Source: Darksidea phi (lineage: Eukaryota; Ascomycota; Dothideomycetes; Pleosporales; Lentitheciaceae). From it: DNA of 19,890 bases. How positions within the stretch are numbered: position 1 is the stretch's first letter; each line of letters opens with the position of its first letter. This document shows, one piece after another, positions 8,686-18,501 of this stretch. The notes under the pieces are model-generated. The model searched no databases. It was not told the DNA's origin and saw only the letters and a program-made list of their open reading frames with translations. The stretch covers positions 1 to 19,890 of the forward strand of contig JASJFT010000394.1 of the NCBI GenBank assembly GCA_030770425.1, written 5' to 3'. The translations under genes were made by a program, and so were the position numbers.

Positions 8686-8970
8686 GGCACAGGAATTGCG
8701 GCCCAATGATGTCGTACAGGGTGCGGCACGGGAATTGCGGTCAGATTGTGTGGTGCAGGGCTGCAGCACAGGAACTATAACCTGATGGTATAGCGCAGGA
8801 GTGCGGCACAGGGATTGCGACCTGCTGGTGTAGTGCAAAAGTGCGGCACAGGAATTGCGGTCAGACGGTGTGGTGCAGGAGTGTGGTGCAGGAGTGCGGC
8901 ACAGAACTGATGGTGTGGTGCAGAAGTGCGGCCCAGAAAATTGCGACCCGATGGTCTGGTGCAGGCCTGC
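8686..8970. repeat. Degenerate 40-bp minisatellite, about seven units
   Basis: Units start at 8686, 8725, 8765, 8805, 8845, 8898 and 8930, with a 13-base partial unit at 8885-8897. Four units are exactly 40 bases, the others 39, 32 (internal deletion) and 41. The consensus is close to GGCACAGGAATTGCGGTCAG followed by ATGGTGTGGTGCAGGAGTGC. Most differences are point substitutions. The unit length is not a multiple of three and frames on both strands shift between units, so the open frames across it are by-products and not a repeat protein. It lies about 425 bp upstream of the permease start and just beyond the 3' end of the Pth11-like gene. Confidence 0.93.
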
Positions 8971-9109
8971 AAATTGTCACGCCACAATCCTCTTCGGAAC
9001 CGGAGCGGTGGAAATGAGTCAATTATACCAATTCAAACCCCCGGTCCGATATGTAGGGCGCATGCACTCTTGGTCAGCAGTGAATGTTCGAAATCTATTC
9101 GTTCTACAG

Positions 9110-10346
9110 CTACGGGGTTGACTCCTGAGTGTCTACTACCCAGGATGTGGTCAGCCTGATGTCCCTATCGCCCCGGTCTCCAGGATTAGGGCTTGGCCCA
9201 GAGCGGGACTTCGACGCGGAATTCATCGAGCTGCTCAAAGCGCTAAGATAGTACCCGCTTGAACCAGTCCTGTTTCCGGATAGCTCTTCTTCGGACCCTG
9301 GCACGTTTTCCACTCGAATGACGCCGGATTCTAAGCTCTCCATGAATGGCTTGAGGTATGATAAACAGGCGGTTACGAAGCTCAGCGACAGAACGAGTTG
9401 GTTGCATACTGTTGGGAGCCACTGGCTGAATGTTATGTCGGCATCCGAAAGCACGCGCCAGAAGAGTGCTAACTGAGCAACGGCGGCCACGGCAACACTG
9501 TGGGCTGTCAGCCTGAGACACTTCAATTTCCATTTTACGGACGCACAGGATGCGACTGGAGAAGATGCAGAGCACCGCAGCCTTTCTCGAGGCCGAAATC
9601 TGCACACTTCCAATGATCATGAAGTGAAGAGCGACTATGCAGAGATCGGTAATGATGTTCAGGAGGGTGGTAAACGTCCACCAAGCCCCCTGACGCTGTT
9701 AGCAAAGCCTTCAATGATATACGTTCTGGGCGCAGTGCATACTCGATGAATGCAGTGTTTTGATTCCATGAAGTTCCATGGAGTGGGAATTGAGCATTGG
9801 AACAGAGCGATGATGACTCCAACCACCAGCCATAGTCCGACAACGATCCGAAGAGTTAGCTCTGCCCGCCGATGAACTGAATTGGGACTTAGATTTTTTA
9901 TAAAAATTGATATCGACCACTTTACGAGAGCAGATGCTAAAATGAAGAACGGGAGGCTGGCGTAATCCGCCTTTTGGAATGTGTTAGCTTGCATTCAGCC
10001 GAAGCGGCGTCGCAAGAGGCTTACCTTCAGGAACGCCACCAACTGCTCATCGGTCAAAGTATCCAAGTGTTTTCCCAGACCATTTGCTGTCTCTATAGAT
10101 ATCGTGATGCATTGCGCAAAGTAGATGACCTAAAGCTGTTAGCATGATGTTTTCAAACTTTCTAGGTTCGACGAAACGAACAAAGGCCATTAACATGATC
10201 CTGTCATCCCACCCAAACGAGCGAGACATTGCATATTTCGTGCCCAGACGGGCGCAGATGCTGAAAATGGCCACTACGAAAAAGAACCATGTTAGGATTT
10301 GGACGACGGGGCTCTTGTTGTTTGCAGTAGTGGCGCGTACAGCCAT
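9110..10346 (-). CDS. Pth11-like seven-helix membrane protein (fungal rhodopsin-like domain), five exons
   Basis: An integral plasma-membrane protein of the large fungal Pth11-like/SAT4 family, thought to act as surface receptors, though most members have no assigned ligand. Inferred exons (minus strand) are 10346-10182, 10129-10025, 9970-9743, 9689-9547 and 9497-9110, giving about 342 aa. Introns are 52, 54, 53 and 49 nt. Splicing yields seven hydrophobic helices and family hallmarks: ARLGTKYAMSRSFGWDD after helix 1, ANGLGKHLDTLTDEQ in the second loop, FQCSIPTPWNF and CIHRGAWWTFTTLLNIITDL before and in helix 5, and SYLKPFMESLESG at the end of helix 7. A Ser-rich hydrophilic C-terminal tail follows. 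The first donor (GTTCGT) is non-consensus; all junctions keep frame. The N-terminal cysteine-rich CFEM domain of Pth11 itself is absent. It is divergent from the acetyltransferase gene, with 567 bp between starts. Confidence 0.85.
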
Positions 10347-10913
10347 GATGAATTTGTTTTCTGAAAGATGAAAGGCTTGGATATGGACTTGAAGCTGACA
10401 GCGTGCGCCTCGGAAAGTCACAGAATAAGAGCGCCTCCTGCAGCTCAAAACCGCCCCCCACCCTCTCCCAAAGCATTCCCAATTGCTTTATTTCTAGTCG
10501 CAAATGGCTCAATTCGTTTGCAGGTGGGACGGAGAACGGTGTTACTTATCGTGTGGCATGTGATTGCTCACCCCGTTTGCCGAAGCCCGCGGACTAGTGA
10601 AAGTGGAACGCCGTTAGCCTGCATCCTGCATGGCCCGCATGACTAGGGTGTACAACATGTCCCACGTCCGTCCAATGTCGGGACCAAACCTGCAGCGAAG
10701 ATCATGCCACTTTTTTGGCACGATTGGCCCAGCCGTAAAATGGCAAGGATTCCTTGATCATCCGCTTGTCAGGCTGAACAACTCGAAGAACTGCCGGGTT
10801 ATTTCGAGCCTCGCGCCACACACTCAGTTCCTTCTCCATCAATGCCCATTCTCCGACTTCCTCCTGCCTAGCAGAGTCCATTCCACCCCAAATTCTTACC
10901 GTTGACCATCGCA
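10347..10913. promoter_or_regulatory. Shared 567-bp divergent promoter region
   Basis: This stretch separates the start codons of the Pth11-like gene (leftwards) and the acetyltransferase gene (rightwards). An inverted CCAAT box (ATTGG, 10723-10727) lies about 190 bp before the acetyltransferase ATG, which is preceded by a pyrimidine-rich leader typical of fungal 5'UTRs. No clear TATA box was seen. Co-regulation of the two genes is possible but not shown. Confidence 0.4.
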
Positions 10914-11692
10914 ATGGGCTACGAACTCAAAGAAGTCGATCCCGAAATGGATTTCCCGGAGATAGCTCGATGCTTGTACGAGTCCTATGAAGATCCGCCA
11001 CAGAAGTTCTTCAGTGTTTTCTTTCCAATCCACGGGACAGGAGATCAGGCACGCAGAGAAGCTCTCGAAGAAGCTGCGCAACGCTTACACTTCTGGCATG
11101 TCAATGATCCTTCGAGCTATTGGCAGAAGGCTGTCGATACCGACAGTGGCAAGATTGTCGGGGGAGCGCTCTGGAACATCTACAAAGAAAACCCATTCGC
11201 TGAGCAGAAGCCTTCAGAGGTCACATGGTATCCGAACGACAGCTCACGCGAATATGTTGCCCAAGCCATGGCGCAACATGTTGGCCCTAGAGCTCGAATG
11301 GCACAGAGGGCTCATATCTGTATGTAAACCCATCCGTCATAACACCACCGTATCCTTAGCTCACAGATTACGCAGACCTCTACATTATATTCACCCACCC
11401 CGATCACCGCCGCAAGGGCATTGGACAGCAGTTCGTGAATTGGGGAAAGAACAAGGCAGACGAAATGAACGTGGAATTCTGGCTTGATTCTACGTTTTAT
11501 GGCAGGCCATTGTACGAGGCGAATGACTTTGTCCATGTCTATGAAAATGTGAATCGCCCCCAGAAGGAGAATCCAGATGAGAAGTGGAATGAGATGGAAG
11601 AGAAGATTGGCACATTCACCTTTTGGGTAATGTGGAGACCGGCGGGTGGGAAATATGAGGAAGGGAAAACGGTCAAGCCTTGGGAGCAGTAA
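10914..11692 (+). CDS. GNAT-family N-acetyltransferase, two exons
   Basis: A probable acetyl-CoA-dependent acetyltransferase of 243 aa acting on an unknown small-molecule or amine substrate, cytosolic by lack of signal peptide or membrane segments. Exons are 10914-11319 and 11367-11692, with a 47-nt intron (GTATGT ... CTCACAG). Joining them gives YYADLYIIFTHPDHRRKGIG across the junction, where R150-x-x-G153-x-G155 is the acetyl-CoA pyrophosphate-binding motif A; the following FVNWGKNKADEM forms the expected helix. The N-terminal half carries ECA-type fungal features such as ARCLYESYEDPPQKFF and a long loop before motif A. The ATG at 10914 is used because the frame upstream has only a TTG, and GCAATGG is a good context. 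A short charged C-terminal tail ends in a Trp-rich segment (FWVMWRPAGG). Confidence 0.88.
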
Positions 11693-12193
11693 ACTTTATA
11701 AGCCTTAATGTCAGCACCATGGATAGAACATGAAAATCTCAAGTGACTTCTTTACATGTTCAATGCGGCGTTCAGAGGCGTTCTTACGTTCAACCTAAAT
11801 TCTACGTAGAGTAGCTAAGCCTTGACGCAGCCAATTCCTCAGCAATGACTACAACAAAGTAGAGCGAGTCATTCTCCACCTCAGAAAGATTTAAGAAATG
11901 CTTGTGAAATGATGTGTGAATCAAATTCTACAATTGACCGCAAGGCAAATGAATGCAACCGTCACACACGAATGAAGAGACTCAGACTGGATGAAGATCA
12001 TAGATTTCCAGAAAAAAAGTTGTATTTAAATGAGCGAAGAAATACTGCTTTGACTACCGCCATAATTCAAGTGCCAATTCTGCCGTCATTCCTTCTCGGC
12101 ACCATGGTAGGATGCAATGGGACCCAGGTGCATGATAACTGTATAGCTTAGCGCATGGATAGTCATATAGTATGTTACACTTACCATGCATCT
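11693..12193. other. Convergent intergenic region
   Basis: This region lies between the 3' ends of the acetyltransferase gene (+) and the small-protein gene (-). It should contain both 3'UTRs and termination sites. It is AT-rich in the 11880-12060 part. The only structured element is the possible 46-nt intron at 12139-12184 on the minus strand. Confidence 0.4.
12139..12184 (-). other. Possible 3'UTR intron of the small-protein gene
   Basis: On the minus strand a strong donor GTAAGT at 12184 and an acceptor CTATACAG ending at 12139 bound 46 nt, with a GCTAAG branch-like sequence inside. The donor lies 9 nt after the TAA stop of the upstream small frame. If real it is a 3'UTR intron, close enough to the stop that nonsense-mediated decay would not be expected. 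Confidence 0.4.
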
Positions 12194-12400
12194 TTAGACC
12201 GGGAAGGAATTGGTCCTGACGTCGACATCTCCCATTGGAAATGCATTGGTCATAGCATTCATCAACCCTCCGACCCTGACCCACTCCTCAGCTTGAGGCA
12301 CAGAGTTGGTACTGACATGGCGCTTCCAGGGCTGGGCACGCTTGTCCTGGTGTGCTTTCCGAATAATGTTGGCAGTGAAGGTCTCGTAAGCGTTGGCCAT
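12194..12400 (-). CDS. Small hypothetical protein, 68 aa
   Basis: The frame begins at an ATG in a favourable context (CGAAATGG) and encodes 68 aa starting MANAYETFTANIIRKAHQDK and ending at a TAA. Codon choice is coding-like, with C-ending codons common (ACC, TTC, GCC, AAC, CAC, GAC). The peptide is mixed amphipathic, with basic residues in the first half (RKAHQDKRAQPWKRH) and a Met/Asn/Ala segment (GLMNAMTNAF) later; there is no signal peptide, membrane helix or cysteine motif. I do not recognise a family. A TATA-like TTTATAAA (12517-12524) lies about 120 nt upstream on this strand. It is convergent with the acetyltransferase and divergent from the AsaB-like gene. The alternative is that it is one exon of a larger gene whose other exons I could not find. 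Confidence 0.45.
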   Translation of the reverse strand: MANAYETFTANIIRKAHQDKRAQPWKRHVSTNSVPQAEEWVRVGGLMNAMTNAFPMGDVDVRTNSFPV

Positions 12401-12516
12401 TTCGACTGGATGGGATGAAGAGCTCAAATCAAAGATATCTGAGGACAATATGATAGGCCCTGACGTGTTGTCAAGAGAAGACTTGATGGGGCAGAAGACT
12501 TCTGATATCTTGTATC

Positions 12517-12524
12517 TTTATAAA
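12517..12524 (-). promoter_or_regulatory. TATA-like box of the small-protein gene
   Basis: TTTATAAA lies about 120 nt before the inferred ATG on the minus strand. The motif is self-complementary, so direction is set only by context. Confidence 0.35.
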
Positions 12525-13232
12525 CATCTGACGATTTTTTCGGGCAGCCATGCAGACAAGGCGCCCTTGGCGACATATCTACTTTTACTGCTTACGACTG
12601 TGAATCCCGATGGGATCGATAACGACGCCGCCTCGAGCTGCAATCAATGCAAAGCGACCCGTGATTTGATGCGCCCTGCCGGGGGCCTAACGAAGGACGG
12701 TCATGTTCTGACATACTTACCGGAGCGTGTCTTAAACGCTTGTGACCGCATGGGATCGGGGCTGGGACAGGTTTCTCGTCCATCCGTTCGCAATATAATT
12801 TCGGACCCCGTCATTCGTGCCAGCTAACGAAGGGTGTGGATGGTTTTTACTAAAATGATTTACCAGCCTTCCGAATCGGGTGAACGTGGCGGGGAAATCT
12901 GGGCTTGGTGACCCGACTGTGTGCTTCGGGGCTGACCTTCGGCCCGCTGCCTTCTTCCCTCTTTTCCACGAAACCTGACGTTGACTGACTGTGAGACCTT
13001 CCCGATCAAGGACATCAGCTTGCAAGGTCATGGACACAGCCAAGGTCAGCTGGAGAGGAGTATCTGTTCGGGAACAGCCCATCACTGCAGAGCCTGGCCT
13101 GACCACCGGTCGGCCACTGAAGCCTCCTTCCGTGCCGTGATACCTTGACTATCCGTCTCAAAAGATAATTTGAATTTTTTTCCTTAACCTGGTTTCGGGC
13201 CATCCCGACTTCTGCAAGCACTTTTTGTAGCA
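12525..13232. promoter_or_regulatory. Divergent promoter region with CAAGGTCA repeats
   Basis: This stretch separates the small-protein gene (leftwards) from the AsaB-like gene (rightwards). Two exact CAAGGTCA octamers lie at 13023-13030 and 13041-13048, 18 bp apart start to start, and an inverted partial copy TGACCTT lies at 12933-12939. They are about 190-300 bp before the AsaB-like start and could be binding sites of a transcription factor. Several CGG triplets also occur. No open frame here shows a recognisable domain. Confidence 0.35.
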
Positions 13233-14282
13233 ATGGGAGAGACTGCTACGGTGAAATTCCTGAAATGGATTCCTCTTTACGAAAAAGAAAGACCTTTCCA
13301 AATCTTTATGGAACTTCCCCCTGAAGCTTCTGATCAACGGAAAACGAACCTGACATGGGACGAGAAAGACGTCACTGTAACTGATTTCCGAGACAACGCA
13401 GCTGATTTCCAACTTGACACCCATGGCTTCGCGACTCGAAAACTTGAAGGCTTCACCGAGCTCGGGAACGACAAAGAGATCAACGCAAGGTACATTCCAG
13501 AAGTGAAACGGATGCTCGAGACTGAAATGGGGGATGTCGGCACAGTGTTCGTCTTTGACTGGAGGGTAAGTCCAGCTAAGTCTGGTGGTCGACCTCCAGC
13601 TAACAATTTCTAGTTGCGAAGCAGTCGTCCAAGTCTCAATGCAGAAAAAATAAACTTCAATGACCCAAACCAACTGCTGCTTCCAAGCAACTATGCGCAC
13701 ATTGACACGGGTCCAATATCCGTTATCCAGCGCATTCAGAAGAGTTTCCCAAACGATGCAGCGAAGATTCTGCGGCAGCGCATCAGAGCAGTGAAGTATG
13801 CTTACGACCTTTCTAATAAATTGCTCCTGACTTACAATTTCGGATTCAGTGTCTGGAAGCCTTTGTCCTGTCCTGTCGATGAGTGGCCTCTCGCGGTCTG
13901 CGATGGAACGACGGTGAAGCCAAATGACCTTGTCGAGACGGATTCAATCCGCCAAGGCAGCATAAGCACGAACTACTACGTCAAGTACAATGAAGATCAA
14001 AAATGGTATTTCCTCCAGAAACAAACGCCTGACGAAGTGTTGATTTTCAAACACTTCGACTCTGAGCCGAGAGTCAAGGCGCCTTGTAAGTCGATCCTTG
14101 GGTATTTGTGAGCCCTGCTAATCATAGTCCTGAAAGATGCTCTACATTCAAGCATCAAATTACAATGCGTTCCCGAAGATGCAAACCCACGAAAGAGCAT
14201 TGAAGTGCGCACTTTGATATTCTCGGCAAAATTCCGAAGCGACGATGAAGTTGGTTGTGCAGCAAGCATAAGAGGTAGCTAG
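13233..14282 (+). CDS. CmcJ/AsaB-like hydroxylase/desaturase, four exons
   Basis: A 301-aa member of the fungal-bacterial family that includes CmcJ (cephamycin methoxylation), AsaB (aspergillic acid cluster) and GA4-desaturase-like proteins; such enzymes tailor secondary metabolites. Exons are 13233-13565, 13614-13795, 13850-14085 and 14128-14282; introns are 48, 54 and 42 nt. The second intron has no in-frame stop and its length is a multiple of three, so it can be misread as coding. Splicing gives FDWRLRSSRPS at the first junction, RIRAVNVWKPL at the second and VKAPFLKDALHSSIK at the third. Family hallmarks are NYAHIDTGP (H140-x-D142), NVWKPLSCPVDEWPLAVCDG, the ETD at 201-203, WYFLQKQTPDEVLIFKHFDS and a C-terminal SIEVRTLIF. 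H140/D142 may bind iron, but this is inference. The substrate is unknown. It is followed about 1.1 kb downstream by an MFS transporter on the same strand. Confidence 0.88.
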
Positions 14283-15390
14283 ATCGAAAGCGTGACTGGT
14301 CTTCGGCTTGTCCGATCGAATCGAAATGAAGGGTACGTGGTTTCCGGGGATGCTGAAAACCTGAATATTTGTGTTACTTGGATTGATCACATGGCGTAAG
14401 CAAACCAAACTGTGCGCCAAAACTGTTTCGAGGCTGCTGCAGCAACGTTGTAGAGGGTTACCTAAACAAGGGTAGATATCTGTATTTTATTGCACGATGC
14501 ACAGACGAATACCGCCAGCATGGGATTTGATGAAGTGATATATTGGTTGTCGTTGCTCGGGTTCGAAGAGCTGCGCCGCGACAAGGTTAGTGGCAGTAAC
14601 CATGTGGACATTCCCCAACCAACACAAATTAAACGCCGACGTAACAAAGGGGCATGTTCGTCCTCGTCCAGTCTACAATGTCCCGCCGGTACGAACCGCC
14701 GAGTCGGGTCCACAGATAACGCGAGGATAAGCCCCCAACATCCGTGGTGTGGTGTACGTGAAGTGAGTCAGATTTATCTAGGCTGTACTGCATGTACAAG
14801 GAATTGCAAGAGTCCCCGTTCGGGGTGCATACCCACCAGTCTAACCGGTCAGCGTCACATCGCAGCAATCTCGTTCGTAGCCAGAGCACCAAGAGGAGCA
14901 ATGCCCCGAAAATAGTTCATCCGGTTCCGTATGAAGCCCGGAGGACGAAATTTGGTGGGGTGTGTAACAAAGATATGCATCCACGCCGTTATCAAGTGAC
15001 GGGGGCGCGCCTCGATCCACGAGCAAAGTGGGCTAAGGAAAGTGCGGACAGCGGGGGAAGGGATCATCCACTGCATGCCCATTCACCCAAATTTCGTTTA
15101 CGCCGTACCGCTCTAGTCCTTTGAGGAGCGTTTCTACGACCCTCTAGGGATATGCTCAATTAGAGTGAGTCCTAGACAAAATAAGCCTTAGGTTACTTAT
15201 ACTTACCCCAAAAAGAGAACAATTTAAGCGATATCGGCTGATACTTGGCGCTTCGTGACATATTATCGAAGCGAGGTGTGCGGCGCGGTTCCGCTGTCTC
15301 CTTCGCCGCCAAACGCTTCGACGGCCACTCACCCTCAGCCTGCATCCGCTTTCGCATCCACCTCCGCCAAGCTGAGAATACGCTTCTATC
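14283..15390. other. Intergenic stretch before the MFS gene
   Basis: It contains the 3' flank of the AsaB-like gene and the promoter of the MFS gene. Several medium open frames overlap on both strands between about 14490 and 15120. A minus-strand reading just below 15125 (LLKGLERYGVNEIWVNG and onwards) looks somewhat protein-like but meets stops and shifts, so a decayed gene is possible but not supportable. The last 150 bp before the MFS start are GC-rich with a pyrimidine-rich leader. Confidence 0.4.
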
Positions 15391-16961
15391 ATGGCGGATG
15401 CTCCAAGGAAAACCGGTGGATTAGTCGATATAGAGAATGAAACGGCGGCGAAAACGGTTGATGAGAGTGTAGCGGAGGAAAGAAGTCAAGGCGAATCGGT
15501 ACGTCAACTTCCATGCGCCTGCATTTTTCGAAGCTGACATGACCGATATGATAGCCACAGTCTCCATGGACAGGCCCAGACGATCCTCATCGCCCCAAGA
15601 ACTGGCCCCGCATCAAGAAATGGACAGCAACCTTCATCCTCTCCGGCTTCGCTTTCCTGCAGCCTCTGTCCGAGACGATGCTGTCTCCAGTTGAAGAGCA
15701 GATCTCGCGCGGCCTGCACATAAAGAGAGCCTACGACTGGCTTCTGGTGAACTCTTTAATTCTCATAGGGGTCGGCCTTTCACCCCTAATACTCGCCCCG
15801 CTCTCCGAAGTCTACGGTCGCAGACCCATCTTGCTTATCGGTAGCACCATCTTCGTCGTCTGGAACACTGGGTGTGGCGCCGCGAGAACGCTCGATCAAA
15901 TGCTTGCCTTCCGTCTACTTTCAGGATTTGGAGCTTGTGCGGCAGATGCCATTGCCGGCGGCATCCTCGGTGATCTATGGCGGGCTGAAGAGAGAGGGAG
16001 GGCCTTTGCCATCTTTATGGCCGCACCATTACTGGGTCCTGCACTAGGTCCAATATGCGGAGCTTTCATTTCGGAGGGTACAGACTGGCGGTGGGTTTTC
16101 TGGATTACCTCAATCGCGTCCGCCGTGGTGATTGTTGTTGCATTCTTCTTCTTGCACGAGACGTACGAGCCAAGGCTGGAGCAAATTAGGTGGAGGAAGA
16201 TAAAGGGCGAGAATGAGATCACCGAGAAGACGAAAGAGGTGGCTGAGAAGATAAAGCCATTCATGGAGCTCATGCGCACTAACCTCCAACGGCCATTCCG
16301 GATGCTGGGCACTCAGCTGATTGTTCAGTTGCTCGCCACATACATGGCCCTGCTCTATGGTACAATGTTCCTCTTTCTGTTTATGTACCCTCGCATGTGG
16401 ACGCAGCAGTACCACCAGAGCATTCGCATCGGTAGCTTGAACTACATTTCGGCAGCCCTCGGATTTATCGCGGGCGTCAACATAGCCGGCCACCTCAACG
16501 ACCGCATTTATGCCCGTCTCAAAGCCCGTAATAATGACGTCGGGCGTCCCGAATTTCGCGTTCCTGCAATGATTATTGGAACAGCACTGGTACCGATTGG
16601 TCTCCTATGGTGGGGCTGGTCAGGCGAGGCAAAGATCCACTGGATTATGCCAAACCTGGGATGCCTCATCTTCACAATGGGCGTCTATGTCTGCTCAGGA
16701 TGCGTATCCGTCTACACCATCGACACATACACGCAATACGCAGCATCGGCGATTTCGACAAATCTTGTCCTGAGAAGCCTCACTGCTGCCTTCTTCCCGC
16801 TGTTCGCGCCATATATGTTTGATCGCCTAGGCTTTGGATGGGGAGCGACTGTGCTGGCGGGAGGGTTCGCAGTCGTAGGTACGACAGCAGTGTTTACGCT
16901 GTGGTTTTATGGAGCCAAGATCAGGGCGAGGAGCTCATATTGCGCGGCAGGTGATGATTAG
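15391..16961 (+). CDS. MFS multidrug-type transporter (DHA1 family), two exons
   Basis: A 504-aa plasma-membrane proton-coupled efflux transporter of the fungal DHA1 class with 12 predicted helices. Exons are 15391-15498 and 15555-16961, with a 56-nt intron (GTACGT ... GATAG) in phase 0; an alternative acceptor six bases on (CCACAG) would also keep frame. The acidic N-terminus is followed by SPWTGPDDPHRPKNWP, the usual lead-in to helix 1. Motif A appears as PLSEVYGRRP (residues 118-127), FRLLSGFGACA follows in helix 4, and LLGPALGPICGAFI with a GTDWRWVFW segment matches motif C and the loop after helix 5. A charged Lys/Glu central loop (RWRKIKGENEITEKTKEVAEK) separates the halves. The substrate is unknown: a metabolite, toxin or drug. 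Its position between an oxygenase and a reductase gene would suit export of a pathway product. Confidence 0.92.
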
Positions 16962-17649
16962 GGCCGATGCAAATAGTACAGCCCCCCCGAGGCGGCGAGG
17001 GAGGCTTCGTTATTTGATAAACCCCCCTTGCGGCTTCCCTCTTCTCATTCCTCTCCTAGTGTTCTGTAAATCATGTATTCTAGGTGCCGTCTGGTGGTTG
17101 CACATTGAGCTGTCATACGGTCGCATTTGTATTTCGGGGTGGCGAGCGCATTCCGCTGGAGATGTGGTTTGTAGATGTAGTCTTGCTGATTTGCGGGATT
17201 CGGAGACGAGTTTGGACAATCTCAGCCTTCTTTTCCGAGTTTGTCGTCGCAATGACCGTCGCATCTGCCGCCTCCCTAAACTATACAACAAAATATGCTG
17301 AGCACAGTCTAGCCTAGCCTGAGAGCACGAGTTTCGAGGTCGTGAAACATGCATTTGGATGGAGGTGCTCTTATTGGTGCTTTTAGAACAAATATGAAAC
17401 CCTTAACAATCGTCGAGATAACTCGCCATGACACGTAAGAGCAAACCCAAAGCCTCCTTGTAGCTTCATCTCTTTGATAGGTATAGTGTCAACTAACCAA
17501 AGATTTGAAGCTAATGCAAGGCTTTGTACATGCTCTTACTAAGTATATTTCTAACTTGTTACTCTGCAGGGAGGCATATTGCTTTACAACCCGACAAACC
17601 AAAAGATCCTTCCGTATGGCCTCTCGATATCTAACTATAGTGCCGTCAA
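16962..17649. other. Convergent 3' region of MFS and SDR genes
   Basis: Both flanking genes end here, so it should hold two 3'UTRs and their polyadenylation sites. Open frames in it show no domains. A short C-run and a GAGGCGGCGAGGGAGG purine tract at about 16982-17005 follow the MFS stop. Confidence 0.4.
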
Positions 17650-18501
17650 CTACCAGACGCACTCTCCCTGGTCATACTGCAAAAACTTCCTTTGATCTCC
17701 GTCACGATCCCCATTCACCAAGCCCACCATCATTCGCACCGGCTCACTCGTTGGCTTCGCACCATGCGCAACCTTATTTACCGGCCCCAAGTTACTCTCC
17801 GTAAAGCCTGGGCAAAATAACAGTACCTTCCACCCCTTCGACTCATACTCAACCGTCTGACACGCCGTGATCATGTTGAGTGCTGCCTTGCTAGCGCGGT
17901 ATGCATCGCTCTTTATTTCGTATAATGGGCTAGTGGAATCGAGGCGAAGGCCGATTGAACCAACACCAGAAGTGACATTGATGATGCGCGGAGTGTTTGC
18001 CGATTTGGAGAGGAGGGGCGCGAAGGCTTCAACGGTCGCCCATACGCCAGCGACATTTGTGCGGAAGCATTCAATCAGCTGCTGGAACATGGTACCATTT
18101 GGTGAGGCAATTGCAGCGTTGTTCACGAGGATATCGAGACTAGGAGGCTTCAGTGATAGTAGCGGATGCAGCGATGGACTTACCGGCCATGTTTGGCATC
18201 TACATCCTTGGCCGCTGTGATGATGGATTCTTCATTCGCAACATCAATTTGAATGAGCTCCACCGTGCCAGGCAGGTTGCGTGATTGCAGGTCTTTGATA
18301 GCAGCTTCACCCTTCTCGATGGAACGACTGCCGAGTAGAACATGCTTAGAGGGGTCATTGAGCAGCTGTGCCGTTAACTCGAACCCGATGCCACTATTTG
18401 CTACGCAGCCACTTAGTATGGGAACTACTTATACTCTCCCAGTAATTGCGAAGCCACTTACCTCCGGTGATGAAGACGATTGTTTTGCTTGAGTTGGTCA
18501 T
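17650..18501 (-). CDS. Short-chain dehydrogenase/reductase, three exons
   Basis: A classical SDR of 248 aa, an NAD(P)(H)-dependent oxidoreductase probably acting on a carbonyl or hydroxyl group. Exons (minus strand) are 18501-18462, 18400-18184 and 18139-17650; introns are 61 and 44 nt, both with GTAAGT donors and TAG acceptors. Splicing gives TGANSGIG (residues 12-19) across the first junction, the cofactor-binding glycine motif, and KHGRLDILVNNAA across the second. The catalytic tetrad is complete: N114, S143 (in INVTSG), Y166 and K170 (YRASK). CPGFTESNLG supplies the usual P-G after the active site. The segment GSRSIEKG after the second strand, with Arg, suggests a preference for NADPH. 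The family resembles fungal carbonyl reductases. No targeting signal is seen. It converges with the MFS gene. Confidence 0.92.

Noticed and set aside
8536..8987. Cys/Thr/Pro-rich repeat proteins on either strand of the minisatellite
   Set aside because: The repeat unit is 40 bases and changes frame from copy to copy; starts and splice signals are lacking, so these frames are by-products of the repeat.
12393..12827. 144-codon plus-strand frame overlapping the small gene
   Set aside because: It begins at a non-ATG codon, overlaps the better supported minus-strand frame and has no recognisable domain.
14490..15124. Several overlapping 60-140 codon frames on both strands before the MFS gene
   Set aside because: None has a recognisable domain, and stops or frame shifts break each one; a decayed gene cannot be separated from chance.
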